The translations under genes and the position numbers were made by a program. A stretch of 64,000 nt of DNA from the NCBI GenBank assembly GCA_018069525.1, contig JAGPUQ010000008.1:124001-188000 (forward strand), given 5' to 3'. The notes beneath the pieces are model-generated. The model did no database searches and was not told the origin of the DNA. It worked only from the letters and a program-made list of their open reading frames with translations. Source of the stretch: Porticoccaceae bacterium. Lineage in GTDB: Bacteria; Pseudomonadota; Gammaproteobacteria; Pseudomonadales; Porticoccaceae. Positions 44,694 to 52,100 of this stretch are shown here, piece after piece; the first letter of the stretch is position 1, and each line of letters opens with the position of its first letter.

Positions 44694-44722
44694 AGTACTG
44701 TTTAAAGTACTATTAATAGTAC
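44694..44722. promoter_or_regulatory. Operator of three AGTAC(T) sites phased by 12 bp
   Basis: AGTACT at 44694 and 44706 and AGTAC at 44718, each exactly 12 bp apart, ending 10 bp before the antitoxin start. The centre GTAC and 12-bp phasing resemble the YefM-type operator at 3871-3902. Likely autoregulatory binding sites of the antitoxin. Confidence 0.7.
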
Positions 44723-44732
44723 GGTATCCGTT

Positions 44733-44990
44733 ATGAGCACACTCACTGCCAATGAGCTCAAAACCCGTGGCGTTTCAGCGGTGGAGGAAGGGCTAAAGCA
44801 CGATGACGAACTGGTGATTTCAGTGCGCGGCCAGCACCGCTATGTGGTGATGGATATTGAAAAATATAACCACTTGCGTGAACTGGAGTTGGCCACAGCC
44901 GTAGCCGAAGCCAAAGCGGAGTACGCCGCAGGCCGGTACACCACCGAAACGGTGGCCGAACATATGCAGCGTGTTAAGAGTAACGATTAA
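44733..44990 (+). CDS. Phd/YefM family antitoxin
   Basis: 85 residues. N-terminal LTANELKTRGVSAVEEGL, then DELVISVRGQHRYVVMDIEKYNHLRELEL, the Phd/YefM core, and an acidic/helical tail (AVAEAKAEYAAGRYTTETVAEHMQRV) for toxin binding. It precedes the toxin gene by 3 bp. The upstream AGTACT sites suggest self-repression. Confidence 0.9.
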   Translation: MSTLTANELKTRGVSAVEEGLKHDDELVISVRGQHRYVVMDIEKYNHLRELELATAVAEAKAEYAAGRYTTETVAEHMQRVKSND

Positions 44991-44993
44991 GCG

Positions 44994-45281
44994 ATGCTCT
45001 ACCGGCTGATCTACACCGATAGCTACGTTCGCCGTGCCAGGAAGTTTTTTAAAAAACACCCGCAAATACTCGGGCAATATGAAAAAACCCTGGAGTTGCT
45101 GGAGCTAAACCCGCACCACCCTTCCTTGCGCCTGCATAGCTTGCAGGGTCAGCTCAGTGGTTTGTCGTCGGTGCCTATCAAGGTGACTGTCAATATCAGT
45201 TATCGCATTGTGTTGGAGCTGATGATTCAGGATAGCGACATTATCCTTGTTGATATCGGTAACCATGACCGTGTGTATTAG
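44994..45281 (+). CDS. RelE/ParE superfamily toxin
   Basis: 95 residues. FKKHPQILGQYEKTLELLELNPHHPSLRLHSLQGQLSG, then VTVNISYRIVLELMIQDSDIILVDIGNHDRVY, the closing strand with IGNHDxVY of RelE/YafQ-like toxins. Probably a ribosome-dependent mRNase or a gyrase inhibitor; sequence alone does not decide. Confidence 0.9.
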   Translation: MLYRLIYTDSYVRRARKFFKKHPQILGQYEKTLELLELNPHHPSLRLHSLQGQLSGLSSVPIKVTVNISYRIVLELMIQDSDIILVDIGNHDRVY

Positions 45282-45324
45282 CGGGGAGGCAGGGCATGAT
45301 TGAAATGACTCTCCCGGGTAATCC

Positions 45325-45360
45325 CAAGTGCCGAAGCAAAATCAGGGAAACAAGCACTTG
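45325..45360. other. Inverted repeat downstream of the RelE-type gene
   Basis: CAAGTGC at 45325-45331 and GCACTTG at 45354-45360 form 7-bp arms with a 22-nt loop. No T run follows; a structured spacer rather than a standard terminator. Confidence 0.35.
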
Positions 45361-45362
45361 TT

Positions 45363-45402
45363 AATCCCCAATATGGGGACTATAGTCCCCATATTGGGGA
45401 TT
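45363..45402. promoter_or_regulatory. Perfect 40-bp palindrome upstream of the wHTH-MNT gene
   Basis: Half-site AATCCCCAATATGGGGACTA, repeated as its exact reverse complement. Each half contains its own CCCCAATATGGGG near-palindrome, so two dyads are arranged symmetrically. It ends 15 bp before ATG 45418, over the likely promoter/leader. Probable operator for the winged-helix N-terminus of the gene that follows. Confidence 0.85.
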
Positions 45403-45417
45403 TTCGCGAGGTGGTAA

Positions 45418-46017
45418 ATGGCTTTAAATTCGATAGGTGATGCATTATTCACCAAGACACAGCAAAAGGTCTTGGGGCTTCTTTTTGGTAAGCCAGACAA
45501 GAGTTTTTACACTAATGAAATTATGCGCTCGGCTGCGATGGGGCGTGGAACGGTAAGTCGTGAGTTAGATCGCCTGGTTAATGCAGGGTTAATTTCGATA
45601 ACTAAGGAAGGTAACCAGAATCATTATCAGGCGAATGAGAGCAGCCCTATTTACAAGGAGTTGGTCAGTATTGTTAAGAAATCTTTTGGTGTGGCTGATC
45701 AAATTAAAGAAGTGCTTGCTGCTTTAGATAACAATATTGAATTTAGCTTTATTTACGGATCAATATCCAAGGGTACAGCGACAGAATCCAGTGATATTGA
45801 CTTGATGATAATTGGGAATGAGCTGAATTACGGATTAGTTATGGAGGCGTTGATGCCCTTAGAGGATTCACTACAACGCAAAATCAATCCGACAATTTTT
45901 GAAAAGGCGGACTTTATCGCCAAGCTAAAGGATGGCAGTAGTTTTGTTACACGGGTGATGGATCAACCGAAAATAATGATCAAGGGAAGTGAAGATGACA
46001 TTAGAGAAGTTAGATAA
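45418..46017 (+). CDS. Winged-helix + minimal nucleotidyltransferase (MNT) protein, antitoxin-type
   Basis: 199 residues. N-terminal winged helix (QQKVLGLLFGKPDKSFYTNEIMRSAAMGRGTVSRELDRLVNAGLI), then an MNT domain with the GSx(9)DxD signature, FIYGSISKGTATESSDIDLMIIG. In MntA-HepT-type pairs the MNT protein AMPylates and neutralises the HEPN toxin; fusion of the DNA-binding domain allows autoregulation. Overlaps the next gene by 23 bp or more. Confidence 0.85.
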   Translation: MALNSIGDALFTKTQQKVLGLLFGKPDKSFYTNEIMRSAAMGRGTVSRELDRLVNAGLISITKEGNQNHYQANESSPIYKELVSIVKKSFGVADQIKEVLAALDNNIEFSFIYGSISKGTATESSDIDLMIIGNELNYGLVMEALMPLEDSLQRKINPTIFEKADFIAKLKDGSSFVTRVMDQPKIMIKGSEDDIREVR

Positions 46018-46423
46018 TTTAGTCACAATTAAAAAGCTCAAAGTAGAACCTCCGGATCAGAGAGAGTTTGACGGCATGATCGCATCAGCAAAGCGAAGCT
46101 TGCAGGATGCGAATGTAGAAGGTTTATCCGAAGAGGGAAGATTTACTCTTTTATATGGTGCGGCGCATGCTATCTCGTTAGCGGCACTGCGCTGGCATGG
46201 GTATCGGTCAGATAACCGATATTTGGTGTTCCAATGCCTTAAGCATACCGTTGGTTTGGGTGATGTGAAATGGCGTGTTCTCGACAAATGCCACCATGTG
46301 CGCAACCTTGCTGAGTATGAAGGGCACTTAGAGGTATCTGCACAATTAATGAAAGAGTTGAGCGATATAACTAATGAGGTTGTGACATTAGTTGAATCAC
46401 TTGGGCCAGTTAAAAATAAATAA
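45995..46423 (+). CDS. HEPN-like partner of the MNT protein, candidate toxin
   Basis: About 142 residues, helical. The segment LDKCHHVRNLAEYEGHLEV has an R-N-x(3)-Y-x(2)-H arrangement reminiscent of the HEPN Rx4-6H RNase motif, although not a perfect match. Layout (MNT then HEPN, overlapping) supports a type VII-like pair. Start ATG 45995 lies within the MNT gene; GTG-type starts a little upstream are possible. Confidence 0.75.
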   Translation: MTLEKLDNLVTIKKLKVEPPDQREFDGMIASAKRSLQDANVEGLSEEGRFTLLYGAAHAISLAALRWHGYRSDNRYLVFQCLKHTVGLGDVKWRVLDKCHHVRNLAEYEGHLEVSAQLMKELSDITNEVVTLVESLGPVKNK

Positions 46424-46484
46424 TATATGGAAAATCACTTGTTTCATCATTCCTTAAAATGGTTTTCGGTTTATCCGTTACCTG

Positions 46485-47882
46485 TTACCCATTAATCAAA
46501 AAGTGCGTCCAAATACTCAGGCCATAGCCTAGTGCAATGACGGGCGTCCATTTTAAATGCCCGAAGAAGGTGTACTGTCCTCGCGCTTGCCCCATAAGCG
46601 CCACGCCAGCGGCTGAACCGATGGACAACAAACTACCGCCAACGCCAGCCGTTAGGGTGACGAGTAGCCATTGGAACTGAGACATGTCGGGATTCATGGT
46701 TAATACGGCGAACATGACCGGGATGTTGTCGACCACGGCGGACATAACGCCAACTAGTATGTTGGCGTTGGTGGCGCCAAACTCACCATAAATATATTCA
46801 GAGCTGAGACCTAAATAGCCAATAAATCCTAGACCGCCCACTGCGAGTATGACGCCGTAAAAGAAAAACAGGGTGTCCCACTCGGCCTGGGCAATTTTTG
46901 AAAATACATCAAAATTGTAGGGGTCGTCGCTGGCGCCAGGTGGGTTTTCAGTTCGAACACCCCATGTGTTTGATTTTCGACGTAAGAAGTAACCGTAGAA
47001 TTTTAGGTAGGCGAGCCCGGTCATCATGCCGAATACCGGTGGAATATGCAGTAAAGAGTGAAAGCTAACCGCGGTGGCAATGGTGAGCAGAAACAAAAAT
47101 ACGATGGTCATGCCGCCGTATTTAAGGGCTTTCTCATTGTGTGTCTGCGGCTTCGGTGCGCCTTTGGGTACAGCAAACTGCATAATCAGGGCGGGTACAA
47201 CAAAGTTCACCACCGAAGGGATGAACAACTGGAAGAATGTCCAGAATTCTATAATGCCTTTTTGCCACACCATGAGTGTGGTGATGTCGCCAAAGGGGCT
47301 AAAAGCACCGCCGGCATTTGCCGCCACCACAATATTGACGCAGGCCACTGACACAAAGCGCCCCTGACCCTGACCGACGGCCAGTACCACGGCGCACAGG
47401 ATGAGCGCGGTGGTGAGGTTGTCGGCTATCGGTGACATAAAGAATGCCAGTATGCCGGTCAGCCAGAACAGGCTTCGGTAGTTAAAGCCCCTGGAGGTGA
47501 GCCAGTTTCGCAGTTCGTCAAACACGCCGCGCTCGAGCATGGCGTTAATGTAGGTCATGGCCACCAGCAAAAAGAAAAACAGTTCGGCGTATTCCAGAAA
47601 ATTGTGGCGAATGGCGACTTCTACCGCTTCGGGCATACCGTGGCTGTTGTAAGCCAGGGCGATACATATCCAGATCAGGGCGGCGGCCAGCAGTACCGGT
47701 TTGGATTTTCGTAGATGGATTTTTTCTTCGAGAATAACCACGACGTAAGCACAGGTAAAGATGACGAGTGCGGCGATACCCACCCAGCTTTTGGTTAGGT
47801 CGAGCACTTCAGTGGCACCCTCTGACGCAAAAGCTGTGACGGATGCGATTAAGCTGGAAAGCAAAACGATTGCGCGTTTCAT
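46485..47882 (-). CDS. nhaD: NhaD-type Na+/H+ antiporter
   Basis: 465-residue inner-membrane antiporter of the ion transporter superfamily. N-terminal cleavable-looking segment (ASVTAFASEGATEV), then about 11-12 membrane segments with family blocks MSPIADNLTTALILCAVVLAVGQ, NAGGAFSPFGDITTLMVW and VDNIPVMFAVLTMNPDMSQ, and SIGSAAGVALMGQARGQYTFFGH near the C-terminus. Suits a saline habitat. Bases 46543-46671 are duplicated at 43348-43475. Confidence 0.94.
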   Translation of the reverse strand: MKRAIVLLSSLIASVTAFASEGATEVLDLTKSWVGIAALVIFTCAYVVVILEEKIHLRKSKPVLLAAALIWICIALAYNSHGMPEAVEVAIRHNFLEYAELFFFLLVAMTYINAMLERGVFDELRNWLTSRGFNYRSLFWLTGILAFFMSPIADNLTTALILCAVVLAVGQGQGRFVSVACVNIVVAANAGGAFSPFGDITTLMVWQKGIIEFWTFFQLFIPSVVNFVVPALIMQFAVPKGAPKPQTHNEKALKYGGMTIVFLFLLTIATAVSFHSLLHIPPVFGMMTGLAYLKFYGYFLRRKSNTWGVRTENPPGASDDPYNFDVFSKIAQAEWDTLFFFYGVILAVGGLGFIGYLGLSSEYIYGEFGATNANILVGVMSAVVDNIPVMFAVLTMNPDMSQFQWLLVTLTAGVGGSLLSIGSAAGVALMGQARGQYTFFGHLKWTPVIALGYGLSIWTHFLING

Positions 47883-48205
47883 CTAATGGTTTACTCCAGA
47901 TGTTTAGAAATATGGTTTGGTTGGTATGCAGCGCGTGGTGCGGCGGGTTTTTAGCTGAAATTGCAAATAATCTGGGATTTTCGGGGTATTTGTTCCGGAT
48001 ATCCGTTACTGACTATCCGTTGCTGACTATCCAGCGCGCCAGGCCAGGCGGGTACGCTATTCTACTAGAATTGCGCTATGCCAGCAAAATCATTTATGCT
48101 CGGACTTCAAATATTTTAACCCTTCCAATTAAACGGTAGACCACTCAGCACGGGGCGAAAATCCCCGGTGGGTGTAACACCCCTAAAATAGTGAGAAGTA
48201 AGACT
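47883..48205. other. Divergent intergenic region with short repeats and hairpins
   Basis: 323 bp between nhaD and the monooxygenase gene. It contains a 14-bp repeat ATCCGTTACTGACT / ATCCGTTGCTGACT (about 47999-48030) and, at 48153-48178, two small GC hairpins (GGGG-cgaaaat-CCCC and GGGTG-taa-CACCC). Promoters for both genes are expected. No riboswitch class was recognised. Confidence 0.45.
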
Positions 48206-50068
48206 ATGTCGATCAAAATAGATCCAGATACGGGTTTGAAAATTTTCAATACCCGGGCCGCTAAGGCCAATGAGAAAATTACCGGCAAGGGCTATGCCGT
48301 TATCAATGACGAGGCGCTGAAGGCGCTTCCAGAAGCTAAAGCCGGAGCGGTGTTTAACGCCGACGAGCAGGCGAAGTATCGGGAGTTTAAGGAGTCTAGA
48401 ACTGGGGTCGCCGATTATATGGAGATGGAGGGCGAGTTCAGCAAATATCTTGAGGATGTGCACTCCGCCAATCCTGTGCCGAGGGAGGCATTGACTGACG
48501 AGTGCGAGATTCTGGTGGTTGGCGCTGGCTTTGCGGGCCTGATGCTGTGGTACAAGTTGCGCGAGGCGGGCTTTAAGGACGTGCGCTTCTGTGAGAAAGG
48601 CGGAGATGTGGGCGGCACCTGGTACTGGAATCGCTACCCCGGCATCGCTTGCGATGTTGAGGCTTACAGTTATCTGCCTATGCTCGAAGAGATGGGTTAC
48701 ATCCCGACCATGAAGTTCGCCAGTGGCTTCGAGATTATGGAGTACTGCCAGAGCATGGCGGAGAAGTTTGGTTTCTACGATAAATGCCTGTTCCATACCA
48801 CGGTTGAAGAGACTCGATGGGACGAAGACGCTGGCCGCTGGACGGTGACGACGGATCGTGGGGATGCCATGCGCGCCAAGTTTGTGGTGCTCGCCAATGG
48901 TATTTTGACCACGCCGAAATTGGCGCGTATCAAGGGTATGGAAACCTTCAAAGGTGAGGCCTTCCATACTTCGCGTTGGGATTACAACGTGGAACTCGAA
49001 GGCAAGCGAGTGGGTATTATCGGCACGGGTGCCACGTCGGTTCAGGCCATTCCGGAACTCGCCAAAATTGTGAAGGAGTTGTACGTGTTTCAACGCACGC
49101 CTTCGTCCATTGATGTGCGCGATCAGCGTGCGACGACCCAGGAGGAAATTGATACCTGGAAGGACGAGCCGGGCTGGGCGAGAGCCAGACGCGCAAGGTT
49201 CTCGAAGATTTCGGCGGGTCGTACGGCAATTAAAGCCAACGACGATTATCTGTCGGGCAAGGTGAGCGATTTTAAAGAGCGCAAAGAGCACACAGGCTCT
49301 TTGTCGCCCGAGGAGTTGATGCAGAAGCAGTTGGATACCAACTTCCGCATTATGGAGCAAATTCGTGCGCGGGTTGACACCATTGTGAAAGATCCCAAAA
49401 CCGCTGCCGCGCTGAAACCCTATTACTCCTATGGCTGCAAGCGACCGACCTTCCACGATGAATATCTGCCGGTATTTAATATGCCCCATGTCACTTTGGT
49501 TGACACGGCACCTATTGGCGTTAAGGAAATCAATGAGAGAGGCATTGTCCACGACGGGGTGGAGTACCCCCTCGATGTGTTGGTGTATGCGACAGGATTT
49601 CAGTGGATGGCGACAGCGACCTTCAACATGATTGTCGGTCGCGATGGACAATCGCTGAAGCAAAAATGGGAGACGGAAGGCACCAAAACTTTTCTGGGTT
49701 TGCACAGCAAGGGCTTTCCAAACTTGTTTATCGTTACCGGCCCCCAGGGCGGTGGTGGCAGCTTCAATTTCACGGATGCCATTGAGCAACACGCCGATTA
49801 CGTGGTGTGGATGCTAAGCACCATGCGGGATCAAGGTAGTGATATTGTCGATGTTAAGGAGGAGCCAGAAATTCGGTACGCGGAGCACTGTCGTGACGCT
49901 GACGTGGCTTCTGCTCCCATGCGGGATTGTATTTCTTACTACGATCACGAGGGCAAGTCGGAGCCAGGTAGTCTTGCCTATTACGGCGGTGGGCGTTGGC
50001 ACAAATTCCGCATTCAGGCACAGGACACACTTGAGCCTTACGTGTTTGAGGCTCGCTCCGGGAGTTAA
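48206..50068 (+). CDS. Flavin-containing (Baeyer-Villiger type) monooxygenase
   Basis: About 620 residues. After an N-terminal extension of about 95 residues: FAD Rossmann motif ILVVGAGFAGLMLWYKL, GGDVGGTWYWNRYPGIACDVEAYSY, the BVMO fingerprint FKGEAFHTSRWDYN, and the NADPH motif VGIIGTGATSVQAIPELA. The long form with N-terminal extension resembles cyclopentadecanone/phenylacetone-type or steroid monooxygenases; the substrate is not deducible. ATG 48206 is preferred; the frame opens at GTG 48191. Confidence 0.93.
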   Translation: MSIKIDPDTGLKIFNTRAAKANEKITGKGYAVINDEALKALPEAKAGAVFNADEQAKYREFKESRTGVADYMEMEGEFSKYLEDVHSANPVPREALTDECEILVVGAGFAGLMLWYKLREAGFKDVRFCEKGGDVGGTWYWNRYPGIACDVEAYSYLPMLEEMGYIPTMKFASGFEIMEYCQSMAEKFGFYDKCLFHTTVEETRWDEDAGRWTVTTDRGDAMRAKFVVLANGILTTPKLARIKGMETFKGEAFHTSRWDYNVELEGKRVGIIGTGATSVQAIPELAKIVKELYVFQRTPSSIDVRDQRATTQEEIDTWKDEPGWARARRARFSKISAGRTAIKANDDYLSGKVSDFKERKEHTGSLSPEELMQKQLDTNFRIMEQIRARVDTIVKDPKTAAALKPYYSYGCKRPTFHDEYLPVFNMPHVTLVDTAPIGVKEINERGIVHDGVEYPLDVLVYATGFQWMATATFNMIVGRDGQSLKQKWETEGTKTFLGLHSKGFPNLFIVTGPQGGGGSFNFTDAIEQHADYVVWMLSTMRDQGSDIVDVKEEPEIRYAEHCRDADVASAPMRDCISYYDHEGKSEPGSLAYYGGGRWHKFRIQAQDTLEPYVFEARSGS

Positions 50069-50189
50069 ACCGTTTTGTTGTTGGCGGTTTGTTGCCGACT
50101 TTCTGTTGCCGACTTTTTATTATCGAGAAAAAAACCTGGATTGGGGCCGTCGGTCTCAACTCCAGGTTAGCTCCACATTAATTTAGGCT

Positions 50190-50324
50190 GAAGCTAGTCT
50201 TAAAGAAGCTAGTCTTAAAGAAGCTATACCTAAAGAAGCTATACCTAAAGAAGCTATGCCTAAAGAAGTTAGCCTTAAAGAAGCTACAGCTAAAAAAGCG
50301 TCACTTAAAAAGAGAATCCTAAAA
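50190..50324 (-). repeat. 15-bp tandem array beginning at the stop codon of the M50 protease gene
   Basis: Nine 15-bp units, plus-strand form GAAGCTAGTCTTAAA (twice identical), GAAGCTATACCTAAA (twice identical), GAAGCTATGCCTAAA, GAAGTTAGCCTTAAA and three more degenerate units. The stop of the minus-strand protease gene (50319-50321) is inside the last unit. Units far from the gene are the most alike and those at the gene end the most diverged, suggesting growth away from the gene. Confidence 0.93.
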
Positions 50325-51446
50325 TTGTTTTTTACCCTTCGCCGTTTCCTGGCGAAGACTCAGCCATTCCAGTACTTCCTCCATTGAAATAAGACCAGTC
50401 AGAACGTGGTTTTTTGTGACGCCAAACAGCAGGGATTTTCCGCTGTGCAGATTTTTTAGCAGGGTTTCGGCGTCGGCATGGGGTTCTACGCAGGTGAGTG
50501 TGGGCAATGACAGTTCCCGAAGCGCCGTGTGTTCACCGTGTTCGCGTACCGCGGTGAGCAGCATCGGATGGGTGAGAACTTTGAGGTCGCCGTTGTCCAT
50601 CTTCACCGGGAAGTTGTGCTGCCCTGAGTGAACGCTGAGGTCGATGGCTTTGCCCAGCGTGTCGTCGCCGTTAAGGGTGGTGAAGGTACTGAGCATGATG
50701 TCTTTGGCGGTGAGGCCGTGCAGAGCGTGTTGCAGTTTTTCTGCGCCGGCTTCTCCAGCTGCACCGAGCCAGATAAACACCGAAATCAACATCAGAAACG
50801 GGTTGTAGAGAAGGCCGAGAATAAACATCACCAGGGCCAGCCCCTGGCCGACGGTGGCGGCTTTCTCGGTGGCTTTGTAGTGTGGCATGTATAGCGCCAG
50901 CGCGGCGCGCAGTACGCGACCGCCATCCATTGGAAAGGCGGGCAGCAGGTTAAATACCCCCAGGACGATATTGAGATACATAACGCTGTAGAGCATATGG
51001 GTAACGCTGGTAAATAGTATGCTCGGATTGGCTTGTGATGTTGGTAGTTCGCCCGGGTTGATACCGAGGCTGAGGTAAAGCCAGATAACGGCGGCGATAG
51101 CCATGTTGACGGCCGGGCCTGCCAGAGCGACGAGAATTTCTTGTTTCGGGTCGTCGGGCATTTTTTCCATGGTGGCGACGCCGCCGATGGGCAGCAAGGT
51201 AATACGCAGGGTCTTGATGCCGAAGCGACGGGCGGTAAGGGCGTGACCGAATTCGTGCATGACCACGCAGGCAAACAATATCAGTATAAAACCGATGCCC
51301 TGCGCCACGGCAATTGGATCTGCGGTTTGGCGCCAAACGCTTAAGCCTATCCAGAGCAGAATAAGAAAGAAGGTGAGGTGGACGTGGACGTCAATGCCGG
51401 CGATGCGGGTGAATTTGCGGGACCAAATCATTTTATGTGTTGTCAT
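50319..51446 (-). CDS. Site-2 protease family (M50) membrane metalloprotease
   Basis: 375 residues. HEFGH zinc motif in VVMHEFGHALTARRFG and the second motif NLLPAFPMDGGR in membrane segments; five to six hydrophobic helices. The C-terminal 130 residues (LTAKDIMLSTFTTLNGDDTLGKAIDLSVHSG onward) look like a CBS-type regulatory pair, as in SpoIVFB/S2P subfamily proteins with CBS domains. Substrate unknown; probably intramembrane proteolysis of a signalling protein. Confidence 0.92.
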   Translation of the reverse strand: MTTHKMIWSRKFTRIAGIDVHVHLTFFLILLWIGLSVWRQTADPIAVAQGIGFILILFACVVMHEFGHALTARRFGIKTLRITLLPIGGVATMEKMPDDPKQEILVALAGPAVNMAIAAVIWLYLSLGINPGELPTSQANPSILFTSVTHMLYSVMYLNIVLGVFNLLPAFPMDGGRVLRAALALYMPHYKATEKAATVGQGLALVMFILGLLYNPFLMLISVFIWLGAAGEAGAEKLQHALHGLTAKDIMLSTFTTLNGDDTLGKAIDLSVHSGQHNFPVKMDNGDLKVLTHPMLLTAVREHGEHTALRELSLPTLTCVEPHADAETLLKNLHSGKSLLFGVTKNHVLTGLISMEEVLEWLSLRQETAKGKKQF

Positions 51447-51518
51447 GGCTAACAGAGTACACGGATTTGCTTATGCTGGCCCGCAGTCTCTCTGGGCGCC
51501 TACCTGCTAGACCAGCCA

Positions 51519-51547
51519 GGTAAGGTAAGGTAAGGTTAGGTTAGGGC
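51519..51547. repeat. GGTAA/GGTTA short tandem repeat
   Basis: Four to six repeats of GGTAA changing to GGTTA, period 5, between the FKBP gene and the M50 protease gene, near the FKBP 3' end. A simple-sequence repeat; no role is evident. Confidence 0.7.
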
Positions 51548-51559
51548 CTCTGAACAGGG

Positions 51560-52036
51560 CTATTCGTTAATGCCTAGCAATTCGACATCAAAAACCAGGG
51601 TTGCTCCGCCGCGGATAACGCCCATGTTGCGATTGCGATAGGCAAGATTACTGGGAATAAACAGACGAGTTTTTTCACCGACGACCATTAATTGCAAACC
51701 TTCGGTCCAACCGGGGATGACTTGATTTAAGCCAAAACTGATTGGCTCGCCACGGTCTACGGAGCTATCGAAAACTGTACCGTCGATCAAGGTGCCGTGG
51801 TAGTGGACTTTGACTTTATCGCGGGGGCCGGGGTGAACGGTGCCGGTACCTTCCGAGAGCACTTTATATTGTAATCCTGAACGCGTAGTTTGCACGCCTT
51901 CGAGTGTTTGATTGGCGGCCATAAACTCCAGGCCTTTTTGGATATTCTCGGCGGCGGCCGATTTACCGGCAACGGCGCGCTGTACCAGAAATAAAGACAG
52001 CGCAATGCCGATAATAACGATAATGATTTTGCTCAT
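51560..52036 (-). CDS. FKBP-type peptidyl-prolyl cis-trans isomerase with N-terminal anchor
   Basis: 158 residues from ATG 52036. N-terminal hydrophobic segment (IIIVIIGIALSLFLVQRAVAG), a short helical linker, and an FKBP domain with KVHYHGTLIDGTVFDSSVDRGEPISFGLNQVIPGWTEGLQLM and a LVFDVELLGI end. Resembles FklB/Mip-type foldases of the periplasm. TTG 52057 is an alternative start. Confidence 0.9.
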   Translation of the reverse strand: MSKIIIVIIGIALSLFLVQRAVAGKSAAAENIQKGLEFMAANQTLEGVQTTRSGLQYKVLSEGTGTVHPGPRDKVKVHYHGTLIDGTVFDSSVDRGEPISFGLNQVIPGWTEGLQLMVVGEKTRLFIPSNLAYRNRNMGVIRGGATLVFDVELLGINE

Positions 52037-52064
52037 GGTGGGTTTCTCTAAGTTCAAATTAGGG

Positions 52065-52100
52065 GTTTAGTTTAACGGTTTAGTTTAACGGTTTAGATTG
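52065..52100 (-). repeat. 13-bp tandem repeat at the ychJ stop codon
   Basis: GTTTAGTTTAACG twice in tandem plus a partial third unit (GTTTAGATTGG). The ychJ stop (minus strand, 52085-52087) lies in the second unit. Same stop-anchored pattern as the 15-bp arrays but with period 13. Confidence 0.75.

Noticed and set aside
38385..46484. Prophage or integrative element with its own recombinase
   Set aside because: No integrase, transposase or phage structural gene and no tRNA attachment site were seen; the island looks assembled piece by piece.
48150..48180. Riboswitch in the monooxygenase leader
   Set aside because: Two small GC hairpins are present but no conserved riboswitch core could be matched.
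48116..49792. 558-codon open frame on the minus strand
   Set aside because: It is fully antisense to the monooxygenase gene, whose motifs are intact; the translation has no recognisable domain and has the skewed His/Arg-rich composition of a shadow frame.
50190..50324. CRISPR array
   Set aside because: The units are directly adjacent 15-mers without spacers, and no cas gene is present.
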